From: Rhodocyclales bacterium
GTDB lineage: Bacteria; Pseudomonadota; Gammaproteobacteria; Burkholderiales; Rhodocyclaceae
DNA length: 64,000 nucleotides
Reading direction: 5' to 3'
Assembly (NCBI GenBank): GCA_028292485.1
Contig: JAQGMG010000029.1
Location: 109,377-173,376, forward strand
The translations under genes were made by a program, and so were the position numbers. Positions 25,378 to 34,314 of the stretch are shown in pieces. The notes under the pieces were generated by a model that was given only the letters and a program-made list of their open reading frames with translations, made no database searches and was not told where the DNA came from. Each line of letters starts with the position of its first letter. The stretch's first letter is position 1.

Positions 25378-26880
25378 TTACAGATCGTTTTCGAAGCCAG
25401 GCGCGACGACGGTGACTTCCGGCGCGTTAACCCACGTCAGTGCCTCGATATGGCGGGCGTTGACCTTGCGTACCGTAAGCCCGAGCGCCACGGCGTGCTG
25501 CATGACGCGTTGCGAGTCACCGCTCTGGCTTGCTTCGGCAAGCGACAGGAAAGTGCCAAGCGTGCCCTTCTTCTCGAGCAATGCTTCACGCATATGCGTT
25601 GGCAGATTGAGTGGCCGGATGGCTTCTTCGAGCGGCACTTTGAGCGCGATATCGAGCATCGAGAAAAGTCCGAGCACGAACAGGCGCTCTGAGGTGTCCT
25701 GCCCGCGATGGCCTTCGCCGAGCAGTTCCATGAAGCGGGCGCGTACAAGGGCCGATTCGAGAACGGCACCATTGCCGCCGAGGCCGCCGCCCAGCATCAT
25801 CAAGGTCAGCCAGCGGTCGAGCTGCGCCTGCCCCATGATCATCAGGGCCTGCTCGATTGAAGAGAGTTGATGATTCAGGCCACGCGCGGCGGCATTGACG
25901 TAACGCATCAGCCGGTATGACATGGCCATGTCCTGACGCAGGATGGCCGCGATCTGATGCATGTCGGCGTCTTCACGCACCTGGTTGACCAGGGTGGCCA
26001 CGCACATGACTTCCGGCGACAACGGATTGCCGGACCAGTTGCCGCGATGGGTGACAAAGCCACCAGCAAAGCTTGCGCACTCGAGGCTGCGCAGCGTCTC
26101 GAATTCTTCCATCGTATTGACGTCCCATGCCGCGCGTGGCAGGTTCGGAAAGTCACGTTTCAGTACTTCGACGGCCTCCGATATTTCCATCGGCATGCGC
26201 TGCGCAATACGCAACGCCACGCCGTCGATGGCCGCGGCCGCATTGGCAAACCATGCCGTGCCGGCGCAATCGTCGGCCCATATCTGAATGCCTGCTTCGC
26301 GCAAGCTGGTCAGTCTCGCGAGAATGTAGGGATCAACACCGCGGTCGGGCTTTTCCGGGCTGAGCAGAATGCTGCTGCGCGGCGGCAGATGGTCTATCGC
26401 TGTACCGCGCAAGCTGGATTCGGAAAGCGGAATGAAGATGCGCCGCTCGCGCAATACGGCGGCGTTGACGCTATTGACGTGGTCGATAAGCATGCGGTCC
26501 ATGAAGGCGCGCACCGAGCGACCCTGTGAGCGCACGTTTTCATGCAGCTCGCCACGCAACGAGAATTCATAGGCGCTGACATCTAGCTTCGCGTCGACGA
26601 CTTCACGCCGCAGGAGCACGAGTTCGGACTCGTCAGCCGGGGCTGCTGGATTGGCGGCGATGGCTGTCGCGTCAATTCGAGCGGCAGGCGTTGGCGTCGC
26701 GACAGGCGCCTTGGCGACGATGGGGGCAACGGGCTCGGCGATGCGGCTGCCCGCAATCGGCGTGCTGGCCTTGACTGCAGGCGGCGAAGGCTGCGAAGAA
26801 GGTCGTGCAGGCGGTGACGAGGGCCGAGCGGTGTGCTGACCAAAGAGTCTGCCAATTGCCGAAAATAACCCGCCAATCAT
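25378..26880 (-). CDS. HDOD-domain signalling protein with degenerate EAL-like N-terminus
   Basis: 500 residues. A Pro/Ala-rich N-terminal region (about 15-70) is followed by a YuxH-type, EAL-like domain (about 85-290) without the EAL catalytic signature, and a C-terminal HDOD domain (about 290-480) with LVNQVREDADMHQIAAIL and YRLMRYVNAAARGL. HDOD proteins are non-catalytic relatives of HD hydrolases and regulate motility, biofilm or stress responses in proteobacteria. It stands alone; 168 bases separate it from the frameshifted gene. Confidence 0.85.
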   Translation of the reverse strand: MIGGLFSAIGRLFGQHTARPSSPPARPSSQPSPPAVKASTPIAGSRIAEPVAPIVAKAPVATPTPAARIDATAIAANPAAPADESELVLLRREVVDAKLDVSAYEFSLRGELHENVRSQGRSVRAFMDRMLIDHVNSVNAAVLRERRIFIPLSESSLRGTAIDHLPPRSSILLSPEKPDRGVDPYILARLTSLREAGIQIWADDCAGTAWFANAAAAIDGVALRIAQRMPMEISEAVEVLKRDFPNLPRAAWDVNTMEEFETLRSLECASFAGGFVTHRGNWSGNPLSPEVMCVATLVNQVREDADMHQIAAILRQDMAMSYRLMRYVNAAARGLNHQLSSIEQALMIMGQAQLDRWLTLMMLGGGLGGNGAVLESALVRARFMELLGEGHRGQDTSERLFVLGLFSMLDIALKVPLEEAIRPLNLPTHMREALLEKKGTLGTFLSLAEASQSGDSQRVMQHAVALGLTVRKVNARHIEALTWVNAPEVTVVAPGFENDL

Positions 26881-27039
26881 CTGAAGTGCCCCGTCTGCTG
26901 TTGTTTTCTGAGTCCCTGCAGCAGTAACGGCATAGTCAGCCGGTCTTTAAGGGCTTGTCGTAACGAAGCGTGCGCTGGTGAGCAAACGTTGCGATCGAGA
27001 TGGCTTGCATCGCGCTTTGCGCCGAAGTCTTCGCCGTGC

Positions 27040-27600
27040 TCAACCGAGCAGGCGTGTGCCGCGCTTTTTGCCCCGCGTGCTGGCAGGGCCGAGTGCCCCC
27101 AGAGCGCTGCTGGCAGAACCGCCATTGGCATGCGCAATGGCGCACGCCAATGCATCGGCGGCATCGGCCTGGGGGTCGCCGGCCAGTTGCAGCAGGCGTT
27201 TGACCATGTGCTGCACCTGCTCCTTGTTGGCCTTGCCGTAGCCCACTACGGCCTGCTTCACTTGCAGCGCCGTGTATTCCATGACGGACAGATCGCGCGA
27301 GACGAGGCCGCAGATGGCCGCGCCGCGGGCCTGCCCGAGCAACAGCGTGGATTGCGGATTCACATTCACGAAGACGATTTCGACGGCAGCCTCGTTGGGC
27401 TGATAAGTGTCGACCACCTCCTGCACGCCAGCGAGGATGACTTTCAGGCGCTCCGGCAGGGTACCGCTCGGTGAGCGGATGCAGCCACTGGCGATATAGG
27501 CCAGCTTGCTGCCGACGCGCTCGATGACGCCGAAGCCGGTCACGCGCAGGCCGGGGTCGATGCCGAGGATGCGGCTGGGGGGAAGAGCGATTGAGGGCAT
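27040..27600 (-). CDS. ruvC: Holliday-junction resolvase RuvC
   Basis: Endonuclease that resolves Holliday junctions with RuvAB. About 186 residues. Catalytic acids are in [14 protein letters not shown] (Asp), AVEIVFVN (Glu) and [12 protein letters not shown] (two Asp). The start could be ATG 27600 or 27609; both are close to the first strand. The C-terminal tail is Lys/Arg/Gly-rich. ruvA and ruvB are not in the window, and yebC, often a neighbour, lies 5 kb away. Confidence 0.94.
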   Translation of the reverse strand: MPSIALPPSRILGIDPGLRVTGFGVIERVGSKLAYIASGCIRSPSGTLPERLKVILAGVQEVVDTYQPNEAAVEIVFVNVNPQSTLLLGQARGAAICGLVSRDLSVMEYTALQVKQAVVGYGKANKEQVQHMVKRLLQLAGDPQADAADALACAIAHANGGSASSALGALGPASTRGKKRGTRLLG

Positions 27601-27675
27601 GGCCAGCATTCTAAGCGCTGCAGCCGCGTCTCAAATATGTCGTTATCAGCTGGACAACCAAAAGCGGGGTGCGCG

Positions 27676-28464
27676 ATGAAGCGGATTGCCTGGAGATTGA
27701 AGTGCGCCATGATCTGCGCGGCGCTGCTTGCGCTGCCCTGGCAGATGGCGCAAGCCGCTGCGGCCGATACAGGCATCGTTTTCCTGCATGGCAAGGAAGC
27801 GACGCCGCGCGCAAAAATCTATACGAGCCTGCTCGAGCAGTTGCAGCGCGCCGGCTTTCGCGTAAAAACACCTGCCACCGCGTGGTCACGCGACCGCATC
27901 TACGACGCCGATGTCGACACGAGCATGGTCGAGATCGAGCGCGAGGTAACTACCTTGCGTAACGAGGGTGCGCTGCGGGTGGTACTGGTGGGGCACAGCA
28001 TGGGCGTGAATGCGGCGATCCGCTATGCGGCCACGCGGCCCATCGATGCCGTTGTGGCGTTGGCGCCGGGACATAGTCCGGAGTTTCTTGCCAGGCAGCT
28101 ATCGGGCGACGTAGCGCGTGCGCGCCAGATGATCGAGGCAGGCAAAGGCGGCGAGAAGTCCAGTTTTCGCGACATCAATGTAGGCCATGACTTCACGGTG
28201 ACGACGAGCGCCGCCATCTATCTCAGCTGGCTCGACCCGGAAGGCGCTGCCGTCATGCCGCGCAACGCGGCGCTGCTGAAAACTGCCGTGCCCGTATTGA
28301 TGGTTGTCGGCAGCAAGGATCCCGTGACGCGTTCGCAGGACTACATCTTCGGCAAGCTGCCACCGCATCCACGCAGCCGTTTCGTGACCCTCGATGTGGA
28401 TCACAAGGAAGTGCCGGACGCGGCGGCGGGTCTGGTGGTGGAGTGGATCAACACGCTGCAGTAA
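27676..28464 (+). CDS. Exported alpha/beta hydrolase
   Basis: 262 residues. Signal peptide to about 27 (ICAALLALPWQMAQA), then an alpha/beta hydrolase fold with GIVFLHGKE (oxyanion strand), the nucleophile elbow VGHSMGVN, an acid in GSKDPV and the final His in DVDHKEVP. The full Ser-Asp-His triad suggests an active esterase or dienelactone-hydrolase-like enzyme in the periplasm. The substrate is unknown. It is divergent from ruvC, with 75 bases between. Confidence 0.8.
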   Translation: MKRIAWRLKCAMICAALLALPWQMAQAAAADTGIVFLHGKEATPRAKIYTSLLEQLQRAGFRVKTPATAWSRDRIYDADVDTSMVEIEREVTTLRNEGALRVVLVGHSMGVNAAIRYAATRPIDAVVALAPGHSPEFLARQLSGDVARARQMIEAGKGGEKSSFRDINVGHDFTVTTSAAIYLSWLDPEGAAVMPRNAALLKTAVPVLMVVGSKDPVTRSQDYIFGKLPPHPRSRFVTLDVDHKEVPDAAAGLVVEWINTLQ

Positions 28465-28609
28465 GAGACAGCCCACGCCCTCTCGCGCAGCCAAGCTACG
28501 CTTCGTCGTCCTGGCGAAAGCGCATTACTGCGCAAGTGCCGCCAACTATTTTGGCAAGAAGACATGCGACATTTACGGCGGACGCTTTCATGCGATTTAC
28601 CCCCAAATT

Positions 28610-28736
28610 CGTCATTCCCGCGTAATGGGGTAAGCAGGCATTTCCGCATAAGCGGAAAGCTCGCAAAGCGGGAATCCACTTTGTGGCACGGACGAGCATC
28701 GCGTAGAAGTGGATTCCCGCTTTCGCGGGAATGACG
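28610..28736. repeat. Dispersed hairpin repeat, copy 3 (interrupted arm)
   Basis: The right arm (GTAGAAGTGGATTCCCGC... to 28736) matches copy 1, including the five bases before it. The left arm starts GTCATTCCCGCG at 28611, then is broken by about 43 bases containing a second small stem (TTTCCGC with GCGGAAA), and resumes AAAGCGGGAATCCAC. This looks like a secondary insertion or tandem growth within the arm. Confidence 0.8.
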
Positions 28737-28837
28737 AAGCGGTGCTTTTCCTGGACCATTCGACTTCCGCGAAGTGACCACGTTTATTGAGGGCGGCTGT
28801 GGGCGAAAGGCTGGAAGCCAGTGCGGTGCCGCCGAAG

Positions 28838-28865
28838 CTGGATCCCGGCTTTCGCCGGGATGACG
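28838..28865. repeat. Dispersed hairpin repeat, single-arm copy 4
   Basis: CTGGATCCCGGCTTTCGCCGGGATGACG is one arm of the family with base changes that preserve pairing (CCCGGC with GCCGGG). Compensated changes suggest that the folded form is what matters. Confidence 0.7.
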
Positions 28866-28952
28866 AGATTATTGCGAGGTCTTGACCACGCGCAGCGTTG
28901 CCAATGCTGCACAGTCTCGAAGGGGATCGACAAGGCCCTTGTGGATCGCGTG

Positions 28953-30095
28953 TTACTTGCTGCGCTCGAACATCTCGGCAAACTTTAGCGGATCGGTCGT
29001 GCCGCGGCGCGCATCGGCCAGGTCGACACGCTTGGCGTTGATCAGCATGGCGAGATCGTCGTTCATCGTGTGCGAACCCGCATCAGGCGTGCGGCTGAGT
29101 TTTTCGAGCAAGGGGCGTATGCCGGATAGATTCTGCGTCTCGACCAACTGGACGGCTTCCGGCGTCATGGTCAGGCACTCTGTCGCAAGGTAATAGGAAC
29201 CGCCCGTGCGCGATGGCAGTAGTGCCTGGCAGATGACCCCACGCAGCGCGTTTGCGAGTGTCTGTGCCTGAGCGTCGGTGTTGCCGAGCAGGCGCAACAT
29301 TTTCTGCAGGCCGAGTTCGGTCGAGCGCGCATGCAGCGTGGCGAATACGAGTGGTCCGGACTCGGCCAGCGCCAAGGCTTCCAGCGCGGTTTGTGCGTCG
29401 CGTATCTCGCCGATGACGATGACATCCGGCCGTTCGCGCAGTGCATCCAGCGCGCCACGGTAGTAACTCTCCACGTCGCCGTCCGCCCCCACCTCGCGTT
29501 GCGTGATGATGCAGCGCCGTTGCGGGATGATCGTCTCCACCGGATCTTCGATGGTGATGATGTGGCCCGAGCGCGTCTTGTTGATCTCGTCGAGCAGCGA
29601 GGCGATGGTCGTCGATTTGCCCTGGCACGTGTCGCCGACGAACAGCACGAGGCCGCTGGTGAGCTTGGCGAAATCCTGGATGCACGGGCGCACGCCCAGT
29701 TCTTCCAGCGGGATCGGCTCAGCCGGGAAGCGACGGATCACACAACCCAGACGCTTCTTGCCCTGGAAGGTGAAGCAATTGACGCGGATGCGCGCGCTGT
29801 ACAGATCCTTGGCGCGGTCGAAGGCGCGATCCACGATGCGGTCGCGCCAGTTCGGTTCGATGACTTCGAAGAATTCTTCGAGATCCTGCCCGGCAATCGG
29901 TGAATCGGAAACAGCCACCAGGCGCTTCGGCTGGCGCAGCAGGATGGGGCTGTTCTGGTGAATGATGAGATCGCTGAAAACGATGCTGGAATTGAGCAGA
30001 AACAGGATCTGCTCGATCAGCGTGCCCATGAAGGGGTAGCCCTCGACCTCATCGCTTGAAAGCGTATCGATCATCGTGTGCTGGTTCGATTCCAT
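28953..30095 (-). CDS. PilT/PilU-like type IV pilus ATPase
   Basis: 380 residues from ATG 30095, preceded by GGGGGA. N-terminal PAS-like domain, then the secretion ATPase core: Walker A VGDTCQGKSTT, Asp box HIITIEDPVE, Walker B DVIVIGEIRD and His box ATLHARST. The PilT retraction motif AIRNLIRE appears only as GIRPLLEK. Length and the weak motif point to PilU or another PilT paralogue. No pil genes are adjacent, so partner pilus genes must be elsewhere. Confidence 0.88.
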   Translation of the reverse strand: MESNQHTMIDTLSSDEVEGYPFMGTLIEQILFLLNSSIVFSDLIIHQNSPILLRQPKRLVAVSDSPIAGQDLEEFFEVIEPNWRDRIVDRAFDRAKDLYSARIRVNCFTFQGKKRLGCVIRRFPAEPIPLEELGVRPCIQDFAKLTSGLVLFVGDTCQGKSTTIASLLDEINKTRSGHIITIEDPVETIIPQRRCIITQREVGADGDVESYYRGALDALRERPDVIVIGEIRDAQTALEALALAESGPLVFATLHARSTELGLQKMLRLLGNTDAQAQTLANALRGVICQALLPSRTGGSYYLATECLTMTPEAVQLVETQNLSGIRPLLEKLSRTPDAGSHTMNDDLAMLINAKRVDLADARRGTTDPLKFAEMFERSK

Positions 30096-30231
30096 GCTGT
30101 CCCCCGGGATGACTATCCGGTCGATTGTAGGGCAAAGTTCGAGGCAGGTTGATGCCGCAGGTCTGGCATCTGCGGCACTTTTGACATAGAGGGGATTGTT
30201 TGCGGTGCAGCACGCCGTGGCCTCGCGTTTC

Positions 30232-31092
30232 TCAGCGTCGCGACAACCACACGCCGAATACCGCCAACACCATACCCAATAGCGCCAACGCCTGGAGGGA
30301 TTCATCGAACAGCCACCAGGCGAGCAGCGCCGTCGTCGGTGGTGTGAGATAGAACAGGCTCGTGACATGAACCGCCGTGCCGCGTCGTATCAGGATATTG
30401 AGCACGCTGATGGCAGTGACCGACAGCATGAGCACGGCCCACAGCAAGGCAAACGTGAATTGACCGCTCCACTCGATGTGCAGATTTCCGCTTGCTGCTG
30501 CGATGGGCAGGGTGAGCAGCAGGCTGGCGCTGAACTGGATGACTGCACCCGTGCGCAGATCGAAAGCCGGGCAAAAACGCTTCTGGTAAACCGTTCCGAG
30601 TGTGATGCCGATCAGGGCAGCCAGCGCGGGCCACAGCGCACTCAGTGGCCATGGATTCGACAGACCCGGCGCATGGCTATGCAGGATGACGAGCGCCACG
30701 CCGACAAAGCCCAGCGCCAGGCCGGCCCACTGTGCTGACGTCACTTTCTCGCGCAGCATCCAGCCGGCAACCAGTGCAGTGACAATGGGCTGCAGGCCGA
30801 CGATCAAGGCCGTCAGCCCCGCTGGCAAGCCTTGGTGAATAGCCATGAATACGCCGCCCAGATAGGTGGCCTGGATCAGCACTCCGGCGATTGCAATGTG
30901 CAGGACGCCGCGCCGGCTATCCGGCCACGGCGCGCGAAAAATGCGCGTCGCAACAAGCATGAGGATAATGACCAAGGCATACCGCGTACAGAGAAAGGCA
31001 AGCGGCTCGGCAAAGGGCAGGCCGAGCTTGGCACTGATGAAGCCGGTGCTCCACAAGAAGACGAAAATCGGGGCGAGTGCCGGGCCTATCAT
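30232..31092 (-). CDS. EamA/DMT-family permease (1)
   Basis: 286 residues, ten membrane segments in two EamA halves. It begins APIFVFLWSTGFISAKLG, typical of the RhaT/YdcZ-like metabolite exporters, and ends AVFGVWLSRR. ATG 31092 lies 12 bases after the second permease gene, so the two are co-transcribed. The longer in-frame start at 31329 overlaps that gene and is rejected. Substrate unknown; many relatives export amino acids or metabolites. Confidence 0.87.
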   Translation of the reverse strand: MIGPALAPIFVFLWSTGFISAKLGLPFAEPLAFLCTRYALVIILMLVATRIFRAPWPDSRRGVLHIAIAGVLIQATYLGGVFMAIHQGLPAGLTALIVGLQPIVTALVAGWMLREKVTSAQWAGLALGFVGVALVILHSHAPGLSNPWPLSALWPALAALIGITLGTVYQKRFCPAFDLRTGAVIQFSASLLLTLPIAAASGNLHIEWSGQFTFALLWAVLMLSVTAISVLNILIRRGTAVHVTSLFYLTPPTTALLAWWLFDESLQALALLGMVLAVFGVWLSRR

Positions 31093-31103
31093 CGTTGCGG
31101 CCT

Positions 31104-32009
31104 TCACACGCTGATCAAGGCGATTACGCCCGCCGCGATGCAACAGGCCCCCATCAGGCGCATGCCCGCATCTCGCTCGCCAAGTAAGCGACCGCCGAAC
31201 AATGCGGCGAACAGCATCGACAGTTCGCGCGCCGGCGCCACTTGCGAGAGCGGTGCCATAGTCGCGGCATACAGCACCATGACATAGGAGACTGGTGAAA
31301 TGACACCGACCAGCAAGGCGGGTCGCCACATCTGTTTGACATACCCGTTCATCGACAATTCTTCGCGGTGGCCCGCAACAAGCAGGATCACCATCGTGAG
31401 TGGCAGGCGCGTGAGGTTTCCGAGATAGTCCACCAATACGGGTGAGATGGCTGCGTGTTTTACAGCGTAGCCGTCGACCAGCGTATAGGCGGCGATGAAC
31501 AGGCCGGTGAGTAAGCCGTAAGTCACGCCGGCGCGAAGCGCACGGTGCGCTGCATCGGATCGGTCCTTACTGCGAAAGGCCCGAACTAAGGCCGGGCCAC
31601 CCGCAGTCAGGATGATGCCGCCGACAACCCCGCAAACGCCCAGCCAACCAAGCACTCGCAGCGATTCACCGAAGAGTGTCGTGGCGACAAGGGCTGTCAG
31701 CAATGGCCCGGTCCCACGCGCAAGGGGATAGACCACCGACAGATCGCCCTTGCGATAGCCACGTAACAACGTTAGGTAATAGACGAGGTGAATCGCGCCG
31801 CTCGTGAGAATCAAGCTCCATTGCAGTAGGCCGAAATTGCCTGCCTGTTGCCACATGAACCAGATGCCGACCGGCGCCCACACGATTGCCAGTGCGACGC
31901 AGCTAAGTAATGCAAAACGAATATCTCCGCCGGACTTCTTAGCGACCAGATTCCAAGTGGCGTGGATGAGGGCGGCAAGGACGACGAGGCCGAGCGGAAG
32001 CGCTGACAT
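31104..32009 (-). CDS. EamA/DMT-family permease (2)
   Basis: 301 residues, ten membrane segments. Duplicated EamA domains with AALIHATWNLVAKKSGG at the start and a second half with GGRLLGERDAGMRLMGACCI. It is only distantly like its neighbour, so this is not a recent duplication. It starts 6 bases after the CSD-DUF1294 gene. Substrate unknown. Confidence 0.87.
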   Translation of the reverse strand: MSALPLGLVVLAALIHATWNLVAKKSGGDIRFALLSCVALAIVWAPVGIWFMWQQAGNFGLLQWSLILTSGAIHLVYYLTLLRGYRKGDLSVVYPLARGTGPLLTALVATTLFGESLRVLGWLGVCGVVGGIILTAGGPALVRAFRSKDRSDAAHRALRAGVTYGLLTGLFIAAYTLVDGYAVKHAAISPVLVDYLGNLTRLPLTMVILLVAGHREELSMNGYVKQMWRPALLVGVISPVSYVMVLYAATMAPLSQVAPARELSMLFAALFGGRLLGERDAGMRLMGACCIAAGVIALISV

Positions 32010-32015
32010 GTGCTG

Positions 32016-32639
32016 TCAGAAAAAATGTCGCAGCAGTGCTTTGCCGCCGGGGCTTAGCAGCCAGGCGAGTCCTGCACAGTTGGTGAACACGGTTAGCCAG
32101 AAGACGACCTGGAAATCGCGCTTGGCGCACTTGTGGCGCAGTTTCTTTTGCGCAAGCAGGCCACCTGGCCAGCCGCACAGCACATCCAGAAGATGCAGGA
32201 TTTTTTCGCTTGTTCGCCAATGACCGGCGCGTGCGGCGGACTTGTCTTCCGAGTAAGCCAAGAAAGAGATGGCGCTCGCGACGAGATATAGCCCGAGCAC
32301 CGCGACCGGCAGGTAGCCTTTGAATGTGATCACCGCGAGCAAGGAAAGAAACAGCACCACGGACCAACTCGCTGAACCTTGGCGGGCGTCGGCAGCGCGA
32401 GCCTGGGCGGTGTCCATGACAAACGACACCTGGCTCGCGCAGACGCGCCGGCTTTTGTGTGGAGCGAGGCTGTAGAGGAGCTTGGCGCCGACTGCAGGCT
32501 GGCGCTTCCGGTTTGTAAAGGCCGTGCGATGAACAAAGATCCTGTCGCCGCCCGCCTCTGGAGTAATGAAGCCAAAGCCCTGGCGGTCCTTCCAGTCCGA
32601 CAGGGTGCCGGCAAGGCGCACTTCGTTCTGTGAGGTCAC
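32016..32639 (-). CDS. Cold-shock domain fused to DUF1294 membrane protein
   Basis: 207 residues. N-terminal cold-shock-like domain (1-68: GTLSDWKDRQGFGFITPE and DRIFVHRTAF, the RNP1/RNP2 patterns) joined to a DUF1294 membrane domain (about 90-207) with SFLAYSEDKSAARAGHWR and DLLCGWPGG-type sequence (LLDVLCGWPGGLLAQ). The fusion is common in proteobacteria; its role is unknown. It may link nucleic-acid binding to the inner membrane. It is 11 bases downstream of yebC. Confidence 0.88.
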   Translation of the reverse strand: MTSQNEVRLAGTLSDWKDRQGFGFITPEAGGDRIFVHRTAFTNRKRQPAVGAKLLYSLAPHKSRRVCASQVSFVMDTAQARAADARQGSASWSVVLFLSLLAVITFKGYLPVAVLGLYLVASAISFLAYSEDKSAARAGHWRTSEKILHLLDVLCGWPGGLLAQKKLRHKCAKRDFQVVFWLTVFTNCAGLAWLLSPGGKALLRHFF

Positions 32640-32650
32640 TTGGGTAAGCG

Positions 32651-33376
32651 TCAGGCGTCCATTACCGCTGACGTATAGACATCCTGCACGTCATCGATAA
32701 CTTCCAGCATGTCGAGCAGCTTCTGCATGCGAACGGCATCGTCGCCGGAGAGCTCGGTTTCGTTCAGCGCCTTCATCGTGACTTCGCCGAACTCGGCCTT
32801 GAAGCCTTTCTTCTCCAGCGCTTCCTTCACGCCGGTGAACTCCCACGGGCCGGTGAGCACTTCGAGTGAGCTGTCTTCGTTGGTGATGACATCTTCGGCG
32901 CCCGCTTCGAGTGCCGCTTCCATCAGCGCATCCTCATTTGTGCCGGGGGCGAACATGAGTTGGCCGCAGTGTTTGAACTGGAAGGCGACGCTGCCGTCGG
33001 TGCCCAGACTGCCGCCGCATTTGGAGAAAGCGTGGCGCACGTCGGCCACGGTGCGCACCTTGTTATCGGTAAGGCAATCGACGATGACGGCCGCGCCGCC
33101 GATGCCGTAGCCCTCGTAGCGGGCTTCTTCGTAGCTCACGCCTTCGAGTTCTCCGGTACCGCGCTTGATGGCGCGTTCAAGGTTATCGCCGGGCATGTTC
33201 TCGGCCTTGGCCTTGTCGATCGCCAGGCGCAGACGCGGGTTGAAGTTCGGATCGCCACCGCCCATGCGTGCCGCGACGGTCACTTCCTTGATGAGTTTGG
33301 TGAAAGCCTTGCCCCGTTTGGCGTCCTGACGACCTTTGCGGTGCTGGATATTGGCCCATTTTGAGTGACCGGCCAT
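32651..33376 (-). CDS. yebC: YebC/PmpR-family regulator (DUF28)
   Basis: 241 residues beginning [20 protein letters not shown], the family's invariant start. Other blocks: [32 protein letters not shown] and [13 protein letters not shown]. Members act as transcription regulators or, in recent work, in relieving ribosome stalling on proline stretches. A longer frame to 33721 runs into the divergent gene and is not used. Confidence 0.95.
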   Translation of the reverse strand: MAGHSKWANIQHRKGRQDAKRGKAFTKLIKEVTVAARMGGGDPNFNPRLRLAIDKAKAENMPGDNLERAIKRGTGELEGVSYEEARYEGYGIGGAAVIVDCLTDNKVRTVADVRHAFSKCGGSLGTDGSVAFQFKHCGQLMFAPGTNEDALMEAALEAGAEDVITNEDSSLEVLTGPWEFTGVKEALEKKGFKAEFGEVTMKALNETELSGDDAVRMQKLLDMLEVIDDVQDVYTSAVMDA

Positions 33377-33542
33377 GCTGGATGTCCTTGAATTTTGGGA
33401 TGAATGGCGGTGGCAGCGGCATGCGCGGAAGCGTAAACATGCGGGCGCTGCAAAGGTCGGAATTATACAGCCGTCGATCAACACGAGCCTTGCCTGAAGA
33501 TATATGCGCGTTAGATTGGGACATATCAGCGCGGGGGGAAGA

Positions 33543-34172
33543 ATGATGTCTGGATCGTCGATGAAACATCTGCTTGTAGTGTGCCTGCTTGCAATTGCGT
33601 GGCCCGCGCTGGCACAGAACCTGACTTTCGATGGCTGCACTGACGCCAGGGGTAATCCCGTGACCGGCATCGCAGATGAAAAACTGCCCGCGGTCGCGCA
33701 GTACGGCGTGGTCGAGGGCAAGCCGGCGATCCGCTACAACCCGCAGGCTCTGCCACGCCTGCTGCTGGAGACGCGGCTTTTCGTCTATGCGCACGAATGC
33801 GGGCGTCAGTATCTGGGGTTCCCCGCCGAGGGTGAGCGCACCGCTGCCCAGGCCCGTCAGGCGGATTGTTGGGCGTACGCCACGCTGAAGCGCTCGGTGC
33901 TGTCGAGTCCGCAGGTGCTGGCGGCGGTCGAAGACGATCTCTCCATGGCAGGCTGGGGTGAACTGCCGGGACCGGCACGCGAGTTGAAGCTGGCAAGCTG
34001 CACCGCCATTGAAACGAAGGCAAGCGAAGGTAGTTTGAAGTTGCCGAGCGGGCCGGCGCGTGACAAGTGGAACCAGTGCGAACAGGCTTGCGGCGCGAAG
34101 CTGTATAGCTGTGGGCGTGCGGCGTCCTGTGAGGCTGTATTCAGTCAGTGCAGTGCAGCTTGCGGGAAGTGA
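33543..34172 (+). CDS. Exported cysteine-rich protein of unknown function
   Basis: 209 residues. Signal peptide around 7-25 ([17 protein letters not shown]). The middle has [15 protein letters not shown], like the HExxH zinc site of exported metalloproteases but with the second His lost. The C-terminus has a cluster of eight cysteines ([33 protein letters not shown]), suggesting disulfides or metal binding. Start at 33543 follows GGGGGA; ATG 33561 is an alternative. I do not recognise the family. Confidence 0.72.
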   Translation: MMSGSSMKHLLVVCLLAIAWPALAQNLTFDGCTDARGNPVTGIADEKLPAVAQYGVVEGKPAIRYNPQALPRLLLETRLFVYAHECGRQYLGFPAEGERTAAQARQADCWAYATLKRSVLSSPQVLAAVEDDLSMAGWGELPGPARELKLASCTAIETKASEGSLKLPSGPARDKWNQCEQACGAKLYSCGRAASCEAVFSQCSAACGK

Positions 34173-34197
34173 TGGGCTTAGTCCGGTGATAGCTGTT

Positions 34198-34217
34198 CCC
34201 TCTCTCCGGGGAGAGGG
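34198..34217. repeat. Small palindromic hairpin
   Basis: CCCTCTC and GAGAGGG flank TCCGGG. This is a widespread type of short hairpin between genes and may end transcription of the Cys-rich gene. A second stem follows at about 34231-34250 (CGCGTCATT with AATGAGCGCG, imperfect). Confidence 0.5.
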
Positions 34218-34314
34218 CGCTGCAATGTTCGCGCGTCATTGAATGAGCGCGCGAAGTCATCTCGCGGTATAAATCCATACCGCCTTTCCTCTCTTCCTTA
34301 TTCCCGGAGTCTGC

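Larger units (their letters stand above)
28465..28952. other. Repeat-rich intergenic region
   Basis: 488 bases between convergent genes. It contains repeat copy 3 (28610-28736) and a single-arm copy 4 (28838-28865). Minor frames run through the repeats only. No gene is seen. Confidence 0.7.

Noticed and set aside
15142..28865. CRISPR array or spacer system
   Set aside because: The repeats are few, kilobases apart, palindromic and without regular spacers or cas genes.
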